Shown here: positions 14,012 through 21,267 of the stretch, piece by piece
Numbering within the stretch: position 1 is the first letter of the stretch
How the letters are laid out: each line of letters starts with the position of its first letter
The notes under the pieces: generated by a model
What the model saw: only the letters and a program-made list of their open reading frames with translations
What the model was told of the DNA's origin: nothing
Database searches by the model: none
DNA from: Oscillospiraceae bacterium
GTDB taxonomy: Bacteria; Bacillota; Clostridia; Oscillospirales; Ruminococcaceae
Length of the DNA: 37,410 bases
Direction: 5' to 3'
Assembly: GCA_016288755.1 (NCBI GenBank)
Contig: JAEELE010000021.1
Coordinates: forward strand, 1-37,410
Made by a program: the position numbers and the translations under genes

Positions 14012-14986
14012 ATGAACACAAAAGACCGTGTGCTGGCGCTGCTGACTGCCGCGAACGGCACGCATATTTCCGGAGAGACGCTCGCCGACGAGCTGCAGGT
14101 CTCCCGCAGCGCCGTCTGGAAGGCAATCAAAGCGCTGCGGCAGGAGGGCTGGCAGATCGATGCGGCGACAAACCGCGGCTATTGCCTTGCAGCACAGAAC
14201 GACGTGCTCTCCGCACAGCGGATCATGCAGCTGATCGGCGATTCCGCGGACTGCACTATGCCCGATATCCGGCTGCTGCCCTCTGCCGTTTCCACCAATC
14301 AGATCGCCAAAGAGCTCGCGGTCTCCGGCGCAGCGCACGGCACCGCGGTGATCGCAGAGACACAGACCGGCGGGCGCGGGCGCTATGCGAGAGCGTTTTA
14401 TTCTCCGGCGGGCGGGCTGTATCTGAGCCTGATTCTGCGCCCGAAGAACCGACTTCTCTCCCAGATCACGGCAGTGACTGCCTTTGCGGCGGTTGCGGCG
14501 AGCGAAGCAATCGAAGCCGTATCCGGAAAATCGCCGCAGATCAAGTGGGTCAACGACCTCTTTCTCGGCGGCAGAAAAATCTGCGGGATTCTCACCGAGG
14601 CCGTCACCGATATCGAGAGCGGCAGCATCGGCTGGATCGTGATCGGCATCGGCATCAATGTCTCTGAGCCGCCCGGCGGCTTTCTGCCGGAGCTGAGCGG
14701 GGTTGCGGGCGTCGTGTTCGCACAGCCGGTGCCTGACGCCAGAAACCGCATCGCTGCCGAGCTGCTGCGCCGCCTGCTGCCGAAGTCCGCGCCGTCGCTC
14801 TCAGAGATCTATGCTGCCTATCGCAGCCGCATGATGCTGCTGGGGGAAACCGTCACGGTGCAGCGCGGGGAAACGACCTTCCGCGCGATTGCGGAGGATA
14901 TCGACCGCAGCGGCCGTCTGCTGCTGCGTATACCGGACGGAACCGTTCAGGCGTTTTCCTCCGGCGAAATCTCGATCACGCCGTAA
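14012..14986 (+). CDS. birA: Bifunctional biotin-protein ligase / biotin repressor BirA
   Basis: 324 residues. N-terminal winged helix (1-65, ISGETLADELQVSRSAVWKAIKALRQEGWQID) makes it a DNA-binding class II ligase. The ligase core contains TQTGGRGRYAR (biotinyl-AMP loop, usual GRGRRGR), LYLSLIL, IKWVNDL and KICGILTE, then a short SH3-like C-terminal domain. It makes biotinyl-5'-AMP, loads biotin on carboxylases, and as holo-repressor binds biotin operators. ATG 14012 has AGGGGAG just upstream. It starts 15 nt after the GH43 stop with no terminator or clear promoter between, so it may be partly co-transcribed. A matching operator lies right after it. Confidence 0.95.
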   Translation: MNTKDRVLALLTAANGTHISGETLADELQVSRSAVWKAIKALRQEGWQIDAATNRGYCLAAQNDVLSAQRIMQLIGDSADCTMPDIRLLPSAVSTNQIAKELAVSGAAHGTAVIAETQTGGRGRYARAFYSPAGGLYLSLILRPKNRLLSQITAVTAFAAVAASEAIEAVSGKSPQIKWVNDLFLGGRKICGILTEAVTDIESGSIGWIVIGIGINVSEPPGGFLPELSGVAGVVFAQPVPDARNRIAAELLRRLLPKSAPSLSEIYAAYRSRMMLLGETVTVQRGETTFRAIAEDIDRSGRLLLRIPDGTVQAFSSGEISITP

Positions 14987-14990
14987 AACG

Positions 14991-15040
14991 AGCCGCAGAT
15001 TGTCAACCTTTTCACAAAAGAGGGTTGACAATTTGCGGCT
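14991..15040 (+). promoter_or_regulatory. BirA operator within a long inverted repeat that may also terminate birA
   Basis: TTGTCAACC (15000-15008), 14-bp gap, GGTTGACAA (15023-15031): the 9-N14/15-9 BirA box architecture. It covers the -35 of the next promoter. The symmetry extends to an 18-bp stem, AGCCGCAGATTGTCAACC against GGTTGACAATTTGCGGCT with one G-T pair, followed by TTTTG. That makes it also a plausible terminator for birA. Confidence 0.85.
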
Positions 15041-15053
15041 TTTGTGATATAAT
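15025..15053 (+). promoter_or_regulatory. Promoter of the DUF1284-bioY operon
   Basis: TTGACA (15025-15030) lies inside the right half of the BirA box; 17-bp spacer ending TGA; TATAAT (15048-15053). Repressor binding would block the -35 directly. Confidence 0.9.
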
Positions 15054-15082
15054 AGAAGCGTTCAGACAGGGGAGGGGCGCGC

Positions 15083-15490
15083 ATGAAGCTCAGAGCACAT
15101 CATCTGCTGTGCATCCAGAAGTTCACCGGTCACGGCTATGACGCTGCCTTTACCGCGCATATGACCGCGGTCTGTACACAGCTTCGCCGTTCACCCGAAA
15201 GCCCTGTTTTGCTGACCGACGGATGCGACACGCTCTGCTCGGCTTGTCCGCACAGAGTCGGCAGCTTTTGCGACAGTGCAGAGAAGGTATCCGCGCTCGA
15301 TGCCGCTGTCTGCAAAGCCTGCGGGATTCAGACAGGCGCAGTCTGCAGTTGGGAGAGGCTGCGGGAGCTCAGCCGTACACGGGTCCTGCAGTCGAAACTA
15401 TTTCATGCAATTTGCTGCGGCTGTCAGTGGTATGCGCTGTGCAGACATGTGGAGGTTTCCGATGGCAACGAGAACTGCTCAGACACTTGA
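15083..15490 (+). CDS. Cysteine-rich DUF1284-family protein
   Basis: 135 residues, ATG 15083 with AGGGGAGG upstream. Begins MKLRAHHLLCIQ, the DUF1284 signature. About 14 cysteines in clusters: CDTLCSACPH with a further Cys, CKACG with CSW, and CCGC followed by a late Cys. This pattern suggests iron-sulphur or zinc binding. No signal or membrane segment. First gene after the BirA operator; its last 29 bases overlap bioY, so it is co-regulated by biotin. Function unknown. Confidence 0.85.
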   Translation: MKLRAHHLLCIQKFTGHGYDAAFTAHMTAVCTQLRRSPESPVLLTDGCDTLCSACPHRVGSFCDSAEKVSALDAAVCKACGIQTGAVCSWERLRELSRTRVLQSKLFHAICCGCQWYALCRHVEVSDGNENCSDT

Positions 15491-16016
15491 TCTTGTATAT
15501 ATCGCAATCGGTGCGGCGTTGATTACCGTTTGCGCGTGGATCAGTATTCCGCTGACTGTGCCGTTTACGCTCCAGACCTTTGCGGTGTTCTTCATTCTGG
15601 TGCTTCTGGGCGGCAGGCGCGGTACGCTTTCTGTGCTCGTGTATATCCTGCTCGGCGCGGTCGGCATTCCGGTGTTTGCGGAATTCACCGGCGGTCTGGC
15701 GATCCTGTTCGGCAGCACCGGCGGTTATATCCTCGGATTTCTTCTGATCGGTCTGATCTGGTGCTGCTTTGAGCGGCTTTTCCCCGGCGTGCTCCGGGCA
15801 CAGATCACGGCACTGCTGCTCGGGCTCATTGCCTGCTATGCCTTCGGGACCGTGTGGTTCATCGTCGTCTTCTCCCGCGCAAACGGCGCTGTCGGTCTGA
15901 TGACCGCGCTTTCATGGTGTGTACTGCCGTTTGTTCTGCCCGATCTGGTGAAGCTCGCGCTGGCATTTGTGATCGCAAGGCGCGTGCAGCCGATGCTCAG
16001 CCGTAATTATGCCTGA
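15462..16016 (+). CDS. bioY: Biotin ECF transporter substrate-binding subunit BioY
   Basis: 184 residues, family-typical. I choose ATG 15462 because GGAGG lies 6 nt upstream; the frame is open further upstream but has no ribosome site. Six hydrophobic segments, with the BioY hallmarks ISIPLTVPFTLQTFAVF, LLGGRRGTLSVLVYILLGAVGIPVF and FTGGLAILFGSTGGYILGF. It is the membrane S-component that captures biotin and uses a shared ECF energising module, which is not encoded in the window. Overlaps DUF1284 by 29 bp; controlled by the BirA box. Confidence 0.95.
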   Translation: MATRTAQTLDLVYIAIGAALITVCAWISIPLTVPFTLQTFAVFFILVLLGGRRGTLSVLVYILLGAVGIPVFAEFTGGLAILFGSTGGYILGFLLIGLIWCCFERLFPGVLRAQITALLLGLIACYAFGTVWFIVVFSRANGAVGLMTALSWCVLPFVLPDLVKLALAFVIARRVQPMLSRNYA

Positions 16017-16083
16017 CCCCGCAATCCACATTGCGTTTGCGCTGCTCGTCAAACGGCAGCGCTTTTTCTTTTTGCAGCTCACA

Positions 16084-16126
16084 CAAAAAAGCAGGCAGAT
16101 ACTTCTCACGGAGTATCTGCCTGCTT
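16084..16126 (-). terminator. Terminator of the TIR operon (possibly bidirectional with bioY)
   Basis: 15-bp stem AAGCAGGCAGATACT / AGTATCTGCCTGCTT. On the minus strand it is followed by six Ts; on the plus strand by TTGTT. It lies 8 nt after the minus-strand stop. Confidence 0.88.
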
Positions 16127-16133
16127 GTTCGGT

Positions 16134-16934
16134 TCAGAAGAGCCGGCAGCCGACGATCAGGGACAGTGCAAGAAAGACGTCGAACAGGATCAGACCGGTT
16201 TTTTGCTGCTTCATGCTGATATTGAAATCGTCCTCGTGCAGCGTCGGAATGCCGTCAATGTGCAGATTGTTGACGATATTTGCGAGGGAGATGCGCACGC
16301 CGGTTTTCTTCGGGCGGAAGCCCTTTGAGGCACCGCCGTCCTGCTTCTTGCGGCGGCGCAGAAAGCCCTTGTGATTGTAGCTGAATTCGTCGATGAAAAT
16401 GGAGTAGCACACAGAAAGCGATGTTTCCGAGAGCTGCTTTGCCTCCTTCAGGATCACGAGCTTCGACATATAGGAGAGCTTCATGTCCTCCAGATGATAG
16501 CGCTGCTCCGGTGTCAGCTCGGCATAGACCGTGCCGCCGATGCTGCTGAATTCCTCCTCGTCGTCGTCAAATTCAATCTCGGAGCCGACCTCCTTGAAAT
16601 AGATGCCGGAGTGCTCTGCCTCGCGCTTGAGCACCAGTGCCGCATTGTTGTACTGGTCGCTGCATTTGTCCTTGCAGACATAGGCGTAGTGCAGATGGAT
16701 CCCCGCGATCGCGAGCACGAACATCAGCAGAATGATACAGCGGAACAGCTCATTGTGCAGGAAATCGGTGAGTGATTCGGAGATATAAAAGCCGTAGATC
16801 ACATTGTAGATCAGCGAGGCAACGCTGACCTCCAGTGCCCACGAATCCATCCGGTTGAAGGCGATCCAGCGGGCGAGCATGCTGATTCCCGTGATCAGCC
16901 AGATCAGACAGAACGCAATAAAGGACTGCAGCAT
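16134..16934 (-). CDS. Four-helix membrane protein of the TIR operon, unknown family
   Basis: 266 residues. I start at ATG 16934, which has AGGAGG 8 nt upstream; the GTG at 16943 is inside that ribosome site. Three hydrophobic helices near the N terminus (~2-25, 35-55, 62-85), then a ~155-residue soluble region with an acidic stretch (EIEFDDDEEEF) and a basic one (FLRRRKKQDGG), and a final helix (GLILFDVFLALSLIVGC) ending at the C terminus. I do not recognise a named domain. The gene is last in a three-gene operon; the TIR stop codon overlaps its ribosome binding site (TAAGGAGG). It may anchor or receive the signal of the TIR and phospholipase-like partners; this is inference. Confidence 0.85.
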   Translation of the reverse strand: MLQSFIAFCLIWLITGISMLARWIAFNRMDSWALEVSVASLIYNVIYGFYISESLTDFLHNELFRCIILLMFVLAIAGIHLHYAYVCKDKCSDQYNNAALVLKREAEHSGIYFKEVGSEIEFDDDEEEFSSIGGTVYAELTPEQRYHLEDMKLSYMSKLVILKEAKQLSETSLSVCYSIFIDEFSYNHKGFLRRRKKQDGGASKGFRPKKTGVRISLANIVNNLHIDGIPTLHEDDFNISMKQQKTGLILFDVFLALSLIVGCRLF

Positions 16935-16947
16935 ATCACGCACCTCC

Positions 16948-17970
16948 TTACCCTTCCAGACAGTCGATCAGCCTGTCCAGCTCTGACGCAAAATTCTTCA
17001 CCGCGGCGACCATGTTTTCTGACAGCCTGTGCTCGTCGCGAACCGCTCTGCCGTGCATCAGACGCAGCAGCGGCGCCGAATCGGAGATGAAATAGTGGAT
17101 CTTCTGATTCTGCTGATAGGTCCAGAAATCATAGTATTTCGCGATGCGCTCGACCAGAACAACAGTGGTCAGAGCGGTTTTATACGCCATGCGCGAGCCC
17201 TGAAACTCCACACCGTAGAGCAGCAGACGCAGATCATTCTGGTGCATGCGCAGAAAATTGAGAATGCTCTCTGTGATCTGTTTGATCTCATCCGGCGTGA
17301 ATACCAGCCGGGTCTTGGAGAAGAGATGCTTCTCCTCAGTCGTGGGTGTGATCTTGAGTGCACTGTCGGCAAAGAGCTTGTCAACCTTTCGCTCGACGAA
17401 TTCCCGCGACATGGATTCCCGCGCGGAGGATGCGGTGATGATCTGCTTTTTCGGCGTGCTGTCTGTGCTCTGTTCGGCTTCTGCCTTTTCAGCCTTCTGA
17501 ATCTGCTGCTTCCGTTTGTCCTCATCCCGCATGCATTCCGTGATCCAGATATGACTGAGAATCTTATCGATGTAATTGCTCGTGATCTTCTGATAATTTG
17601 CAGTGATGTATTTTTGCCGGTAGTCGTCGATCGTGACCTCCTCTGCCTCGACCGGGAGCAGGCGCATATCCTCGGAGGTCGCCTGAAACAGCTCGGTCTT
17701 GCAGTCCTTCGACTGATAATACAGATTGGAGGTCAGCCCGAGAAACACATGCGCGTTTTTGATGCGCTCGATCAGCTGATTGCCCCAGTCCATACCGAAA
17801 TGCAGCGTCGGATCGTACCAGACCCGGTAGCCGCCGTCAAAGAACCGGTTGAGCAGATTGTTGAAGGATTCGCTGTAGCAGGGGTCATTGTGCTTATAGC
17901 TGATAAAGATATACGGCTCTGTGCCTTCATAGCAGGGGAATACATTTCCCGGCTGCGTATAATCGATCAT
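16948..17970 (-). CDS. TIR-domain protein
   Basis: 340 residues, ATG 17970 with GGGAGG 7 nt upstream. TIR domain ~18-130: strand PYIFISYKHND, GYRVWYDPTLHFGMDW (BB-loop region), HVFLGLTSNLYYQSKDCKTE; E93 occupies the position of the catalytic glutamate of NAD-cleaving TIR domains (the C-x2-E motif). Residues ~150-185 form a charged linker (KRKQQIQKAEKAEAEQ), and ~185-340 is an alpha-helical region I do not recognise. No membrane segment. Bacterial TIR proteins hydrolyse NAD+ or convert it to cyclic ADP-ribose-type signals, mostly in anti-phage systems. Its ATG overlaps the stop of the upstream gene (ATGA), and a membrane protein follows. Confidence 0.9.
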   Translation of the reverse strand: MIDYTQPGNVFPCYEGTEPYIFISYKHNDPCYSESFNNLLNRFFDGGYRVWYDPTLHFGMDWGNQLIERIKNAHVFLGLTSNLYYQSKDCKTELFQATSEDMRLLPVEAEEVTIDDYRQKYITANYQKITSNYIDKILSHIWITECMRDEDKRKQQIQKAEKAEAEQSTDSTPKKQIITASSARESMSREFVERKVDKLFADSALKITPTTEEKHLFSKTRLVFTPDEIKQITESILNFLRMHQNDLRLLLYGVEFQGSRMAYKTALTTVVLVERIAKYYDFWTYQQNQKIHYFISDSAPLLRLMHGRAVRDEHRLSENMVAAVKNFASELDRLIDCLEG

Positions 17971-18584
17971 GACACATCCTCCCTCTCATCCTGCTTTTCG
18001 CCGAGGATATAGAGCACAGCATAGATCAGCCGGTAGGAATACCGCACATCGAGCTCGGCAACGCGAAGGTCCGCCCACCATTGTTCATGCTGCAGAGCCG
18101 CGATCTTCCCGTGCAGCGAGGCGACTGTCGTGTCGATCAGCCTTCGCAGCTCATCGCGGAACGCCCCGCCCTTCGCCGTGCGGTCCCAGAGCGTCGGGAA
18201 TTCCCGTCGGACATAAGCCGCAAAGTGCTGTTGCAGCTCGGTATATTTCGGCTTGTTCGCTTCGCGCACGCGCTTGTAATAGCGCTGCGAAACGACCTCA
18301 TAGATGCGGTGCCGGTAGTAGCGGTAATACTCCTCATTGTGCGCCATGCAGCAGTAGTCGCCGAGCAGATGCACCAGACAGCCGAGTTCCCAGTCCCGGC
18401 GGAGTCCCGGCTTCATGTTCCGCACTCGCTCTGCACGCATCAGAAACGGAATCAGCGATTCCTTTCTGCGGTGGATCGGGTGCCGCTCAAACCAGTCCGG
18501 GAGAATGCTCCCGAGCTGATAGAACAGCGATTTTCTCCCATGCAGCGAATCCCTGCTGATTCTCCAATGCACGCCCCATCTCAT
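17967..18584 (-). CDS. Cytoplasmic zinc-dependent phospholipase C-like protein
   Basis: 205 residues, ATG 18584 with GGAGG 8 nt upstream. The sequence shows the zinc PLC/S1-P1 nuclease ligand pattern: early W3 and H6, LGSILPDW (D30), H72-x3-D76-x5-H82 in HLLGDYCCMAH, and H92-x3-E96 in HRIYE. All of the expected tri-zinc ligands therefore appear present. Unlike secreted PLCs it has no signal peptide. The predicted reaction is phosphoester cleavage (phospholipid or nucleic acid), by family only. First gene of the operon, driven by the promoter at 18617-18645 and coupled to the TIR gene by an ATGA overlap. Confidence 0.82.
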   Translation of the reverse strand: MRWGVHWRISRDSLHGRKSLFYQLGSILPDWFERHPIHRRKESLIPFLMRAERVRNMKPGLRRDWELGCLVHLLGDYCCMAHNEEYYRYYRHRIYEVVSQRYYKRVREANKPKYTELQQHFAAYVRREFPTLWDRTAKGGAFRDELRRLIDTTVASLHGKIAALQHEQWWADLRVAELDVRYSYRLIYAVLYILGEKQDEREDVS

Positions 18585-18616
18585 AATCCACGCCTCCGTT
18601 GTGATATCTTGAATCT

Positions 18617-18645
18617 ATTATAACACATTCCGTCAAAAAACGCAA
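18617..18645 (-). promoter_or_regulatory. Promoter of the PLC-TIR-membrane operon
   Basis: TTGCGT (18645-18640), 17 bp, TATAAT (18622-18617) on the minus strand, with ATGTGT directly before the -10. Confidence 0.82.
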
Positions 18646-18726
18646 TGGGAGTGCACAAAAAGAGCGCACGGCTCAGTCTGTCGGGAAATCAGAATTCAGG
18701 GGAGGAGTGAGGAGTTGTTCCGTCAT

Positions 18727-18738
18727 CCGGAGCTCCGG
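18727..18738. repeat. 12-bp perfect palindrome between divergent promoters
   Basis: CCGGAGCTCCGG lies in the ~130-bp region between the PLC-TIR and asparaginase promoters. It could be an operator, but nothing else in this spacer is recognisable. Confidence 0.4.
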
Positions 18739-18773
18739 GGTTTGGGGTCGATGTTTGCTTGAAAACCGAATGC

Positions 18774-18802
18774 TTGCGTTTTTTTCTGTTATGTGTTATA
18801 AT
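18774..18802 (+). promoter_or_regulatory. Promoter of the asparaginase gene
   Basis: TTGCGT (18774-18779), 17 bp, TATAAT (18797-18802), with ATGTGT before the -10. The hexamers and the ATGTGT match the divergent promoter at 18617-18645. Confidence 0.82.
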
Positions 18803-18836
18803 AGACTGACACCAAACAAGAAGGGAGGCTGCAGCC

Positions 18837-19862
18837 ACGGATATTTCACTGATTCTGACCGGCGGCACGATCTGCAGCTTTGCCGGAGCGGACGGCACGC
18901 GCCGCAGCAATGTCGGTTCAGCGGTCACACTGCTCGAGGAGGGCTACCGCACTGCCCACCCCTACGGCGATGTGCAGTTTCGCGTCTCCATGCCGATGAA
19001 CCGCCTCAGCGAAGACCTCACGCCCGAGGACTGGCGCGATCTGCTGCTTGCGCTCGCGGAAACGCCGTTTGAAGCAGTCGGCGGCGTAATCATCGCGCAC
19101 GGCACCGACACGCTCGATCAGACCGCAGCAATGCTGTCCGCGGCGCTGGTCGGCGTCCCGGTCCCGGTCGTGCTGGTTTCCGCGATCGCACCGCTTTCCG
19201 ATCCGCAGACGAACGGCCACGCGAATTTCGCGGCGGCTGTGCAGCTCATTCAGCACCGGCTGATGCCCGGCGTCTGGGCGGTCTATGAGAACAGTGACGG
19301 CGAAATGCTGCTGCACCGCGGCTGCGATCTGCTGCCCTGCCGCAACGGCAGCCGTTCCTTCTGCAGCGATACGATGATGCCGGTCGCAGCAGTGCTCGAA
19401 GCAGAGCAGGTCGACCGCCCGCCCTGCCGCCTTGACCGCGCTGTGCTGACAGATATCGCAAAGCAGACCGCGGAGGTCTGCCTGCTGCATCCGTATAACG
19501 GGCTGCGCTATGACACCGTGCCGCTCGACGGCATCTCGGCGGTCGTGCACGGGACCTACCACTCCGAGACAGCGAATTCCCTGCGCTACTCGCCCTATGC
19601 GGTTCAGACGCTGCTGCTGCGCTGCCAGAAGCGGGGGATTCCCTGCTTTCTTGCGCCCTGCCGCATGAGCGGTCAGGATTACGGCTCCAGCTATGATCTG
19701 GTGCAGGAGGGCGCGATTCCGCTGGAGGATATGACCCTCGCCTTTGCCTACGGCGCTGTGTGGGTCGGCGCGCATCTGGGGCTGTCGGGAGACATTCTCA
19801 CCGCGCGCGTGCGGCAGATGCGTCAGCGGCAGGACAGCCAGCTTTTTCGCTGCTGCATATAG
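18837..19862 (+). CDS. L-asparaginase (type I family), apparent ACG start
   Basis: Family motifs ILTGGTICS (nucleophile T11) and AHGTDT (T90/D91), 341 residues, close to normal length. Cytoplasmic hydrolysis of asparagine to aspartate and ammonia. The first in-frame ATG (18972) would delete the TGGTI catalytic strand. Upstream of that strand the frame is open only to a TGA at 18807, and contains no ATG, GTG or TTG. GGGAGG at 18823-18828 is ideally spaced (8 nt) from an ACG at 18837, so I take ACG as a one-base variant of ATG: a rare start codon, a recent mutation, or a sequence error. Its 3' end overlaps the convergent DUF4416 gene by 40 bp. Confidence 0.82.
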   Translation, partial: TDISLILTGGTICSFAGADGTRRSNVGSAVTLLEEGYRTAHPYGDVQFRVSMPMNRLSEDLTPEDWRDLLLALAETPFEAVGGVIIAHGTDTLDQTAAMLSAALVGVPVPVVLVSAIAPLSDPQTNGHANFAAAVQLIQHRLMPGVWAVYENSDGEMLLHRGCDLLPCRNGSRSFCSDTMMPVAAVLEAEQVDRPPCRLDRAVLTDIAKQTAEVCLLHPYNGLRYDTVPLDGISAVVHGTYHSETANSLRYSPYAVQTLLLRCQKRGIPCFLAPCRMSGQDYGSSYDLVQEGAIPLEDMTLAFAYGAVWVGAHLGLSGDILTARVRQMRQRQDSQLFRCCI

Positions 19863-20365
19863 ATTTTGCGCGCCTGCGTCAGAAACGCATGCACCTGCGG
19901 CAGCTTGAAATCCATATAGGTCCACGGAAACGGATTCCACGCCCCGCGCGCATAGAACAGCGTCAGCTCGGCGTATATGCCGTCTGAGAGCGGGATGCGG
20001 TGTCCGGCGTTCTTGGTCGTTGCAAGAGAGAGCCGCCCGGGGCTGATCAATCCCGGGTCGAGATTGATCTGTCTGCCGGTATCGGTGACCGTTTCCTGCT
20101 CGATCTGATTGGTGAAGGTCTTGATCGCGGCGAGCTCCGCAGGGTCGCGGCAGACTGCAAACGACAGCAGCCTTCGGTAAACCATGCCGCCCATCTCTTC
20201 GTCATAATAGGGCGAGATCTCCGAAAAGCAGTAGGGCTCCGATTCGAGATCGGTATTTCCGTAAGCGGCAGTCAGCCTTGTGATCGCGGCTTCCGCGGTC
20301 TGTGCGTCGGTATAGAGCACCGCACAGATCAGCTTTTCCGGCTCAAATTGCATTGCAGTTCCCAT
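19823..20365 (-). CDS. DUF4416-family protein
   Basis: 180 residues. ATG 20365 is chosen for GGGAG 7 nt upstream; the longer frame would cross the promoter. Family features: YYDEEMGGMVYRRLLSF, INLDPGLISPGRLSLATTKNAGHRIPL and GIYAELTL. Cytoplasmic, function unknown. Single gene, convergent with and overlapping the asparaginase gene. Confidence 0.88.
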   Translation of the reverse strand: MGTAMQFEPEKLICAVLYTDAQTAEAAITRLTAAYGNTDLESEPYCFSEISPYYDEEMGGMVYRRLLSFAVCRDPAELAAIKTFTNQIEQETVTDTGRQINLDPGLISPGRLSLATTKNAGHRIPLSDGIYAELTLFYARGAWNPFPWTYMDFKLPQVHAFLTQARKIYMQQRKSWLSCR

Positions 20366-20391
20366 ATCTACACTCCCTTTCGTATAGTTGT

Positions 20392-20421
20392 ATGATACCA
20401 CGAACCGAAACAAAATGTCAA
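20392..20421 (-). promoter_or_regulatory. Promoter of the DUF4416 gene
   Basis: TTGACA (20421-20416), 18 bp ending TGG, TATCAT (20397-20392) on the minus strand. Confidence 0.7.
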
Positions 20422-20431
20422 GGAGCAAAAC

Positions 20432-20623
20432 ATGAAAGAGTACAAAATTATTGAGATTCCGCGCAAGTATATCAAAAAAGACTATTCATATGCAGAAGCA
20501 GTGATGAATACCGAAGCGGCAGACGGCTGGGATGTCGTCAGTGTCACAGTTGACACCGGCAAAGACATCAGCGGCATTCTGGTCATCACCTTTTCCCGCG
20601 AGAAAGGGAGCGGAAAGCTGTGA
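20432..20623 (+). CDS. Small DUF4177-like protein
   Basis: 63 residues, ATG 20432 with AGGAG 6 nt upstream. The sequence (MKEYKIIEIP..., GWDVVSVTVD, LVITFSRE) fits the short DUF4177 fold, a small beta-alpha-beta protein of unknown role. Its TGA overlaps the GTG start of nth, so the two are translationally coupled. Confidence 0.78.
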   Translation: MKEYKIIEIPRKYIKKDYSYAEAVMNTEAADGWDVVSVTVDTGKDISGILVITFSREKGSGKL

Positions 20624-21267
20624 CAAGGAAGGAGAAAGCAGCGGCGATCTGCGATGTGTTCGATCGGGTATATCCCGATGCAGAATGCTCACTGCAATTT
20701 GAAAAGCCCTATGAGCTGATGATCGCGGTGCGGCTCTCGGCACAGTGCACCGATGCGCGCGTCAACATTGTCACGAAGACGCTGTTTCAGCAGTTCCCGA
20801 CGCTCGATTCGTTCGCCGATGCCGATTTATCAGAGCTGGAGCAGGCAGTCAAGCCCTGCGGCTTCTACCGTGCAAAGGCAAAGAGCATCAAGGAAATGTG
20901 CATCATCCTGCGGGAGCGCTTCGGCGGCATCGTGCCCGACAAGATGGACGATCTGCTGTCGCTGCCCGGCATCGGCAGAAAAACCGCTAATCTGCTGCTC
21001 GGCGACGTCTACGGACAGCCCGCTGTCGTGACGGACACCCACTGCATCCGCATCGCCGGGCGGCTCGGGCTGACAAAGCGTCACGCGCCCGAGCATGTGG
21101 AGGAGGATCTGCGCAAGGTGCTGCCGCCGGAGCGTTCGTCGCGCTTCTGTCACCAGATCGTGCTGTTCGGGCGCGATACCTGCCGCGCGCGCAATCCGCT
21201 CTGTGCGGGCTGCCCGCTCGCAGAATACTGCGTTGACCCGTCGTTTACGAAGATTCCGAAGAAGTGA
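20620..21267 (+). CDS. nth: Endonuclease III (DNA glycosylase/AP lyase)
   Basis: 215 residues. GTG start at 20620, overlapping the previous stop, with AAAGGGAG upstream. Helix-hairpin-helix LPGIGRKTANLLLG with catalytic K121; D139 in VVTDTH 18 residues later, as in E. coli Nth (K120/D138). C-terminal 4Fe-4S loop C-x6-C-x2-C-x5-C. Removes oxidised pyrimidines in base excision repair. Its 3' end overlaps the convergent C39-like gene by 23 bp. Confidence 0.96.
   Translation: MTRKEKAAAICDVFDRVYPDAECSLQFEKPYELMIAVRLSAQCTDARVNIVTKTLFQQFPTLDSFADADLSELEQAVKPCGFYRAKAKSIKEMCIILRERFGGIVPDKMDDLLSLPGIGRKTANLLLGDVYGQPAVVTDTHCIRIAGRLGLTKRHAPEHVEEDLRKVLPPERSSRFCHQIVLFGRDTCRARNPLCAGCPLAEYCVDPSFTKIPKK

Noticed and set aside
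11723-14338. 871-codon minus-strand open frame
   Set aside because: Antisense to the GH43 and birA genes, which have clear catalytic motifs; no signal of its own.
16134-18584. Mobile island carrying the TIR operon
   Set aside because: No integrase, att-like repeats, tRNA junction or obvious base-composition break; promoter style matches the neighbours. Recent transfer cannot be shown from the window.
18972-19862. Asparaginase starting at the first ATG (18972)
   Set aside because: That start would remove the TGGTI catalytic strand encoded at 18858-18872 and has no good ribosome site, while GGGAGG is well placed for 18837.
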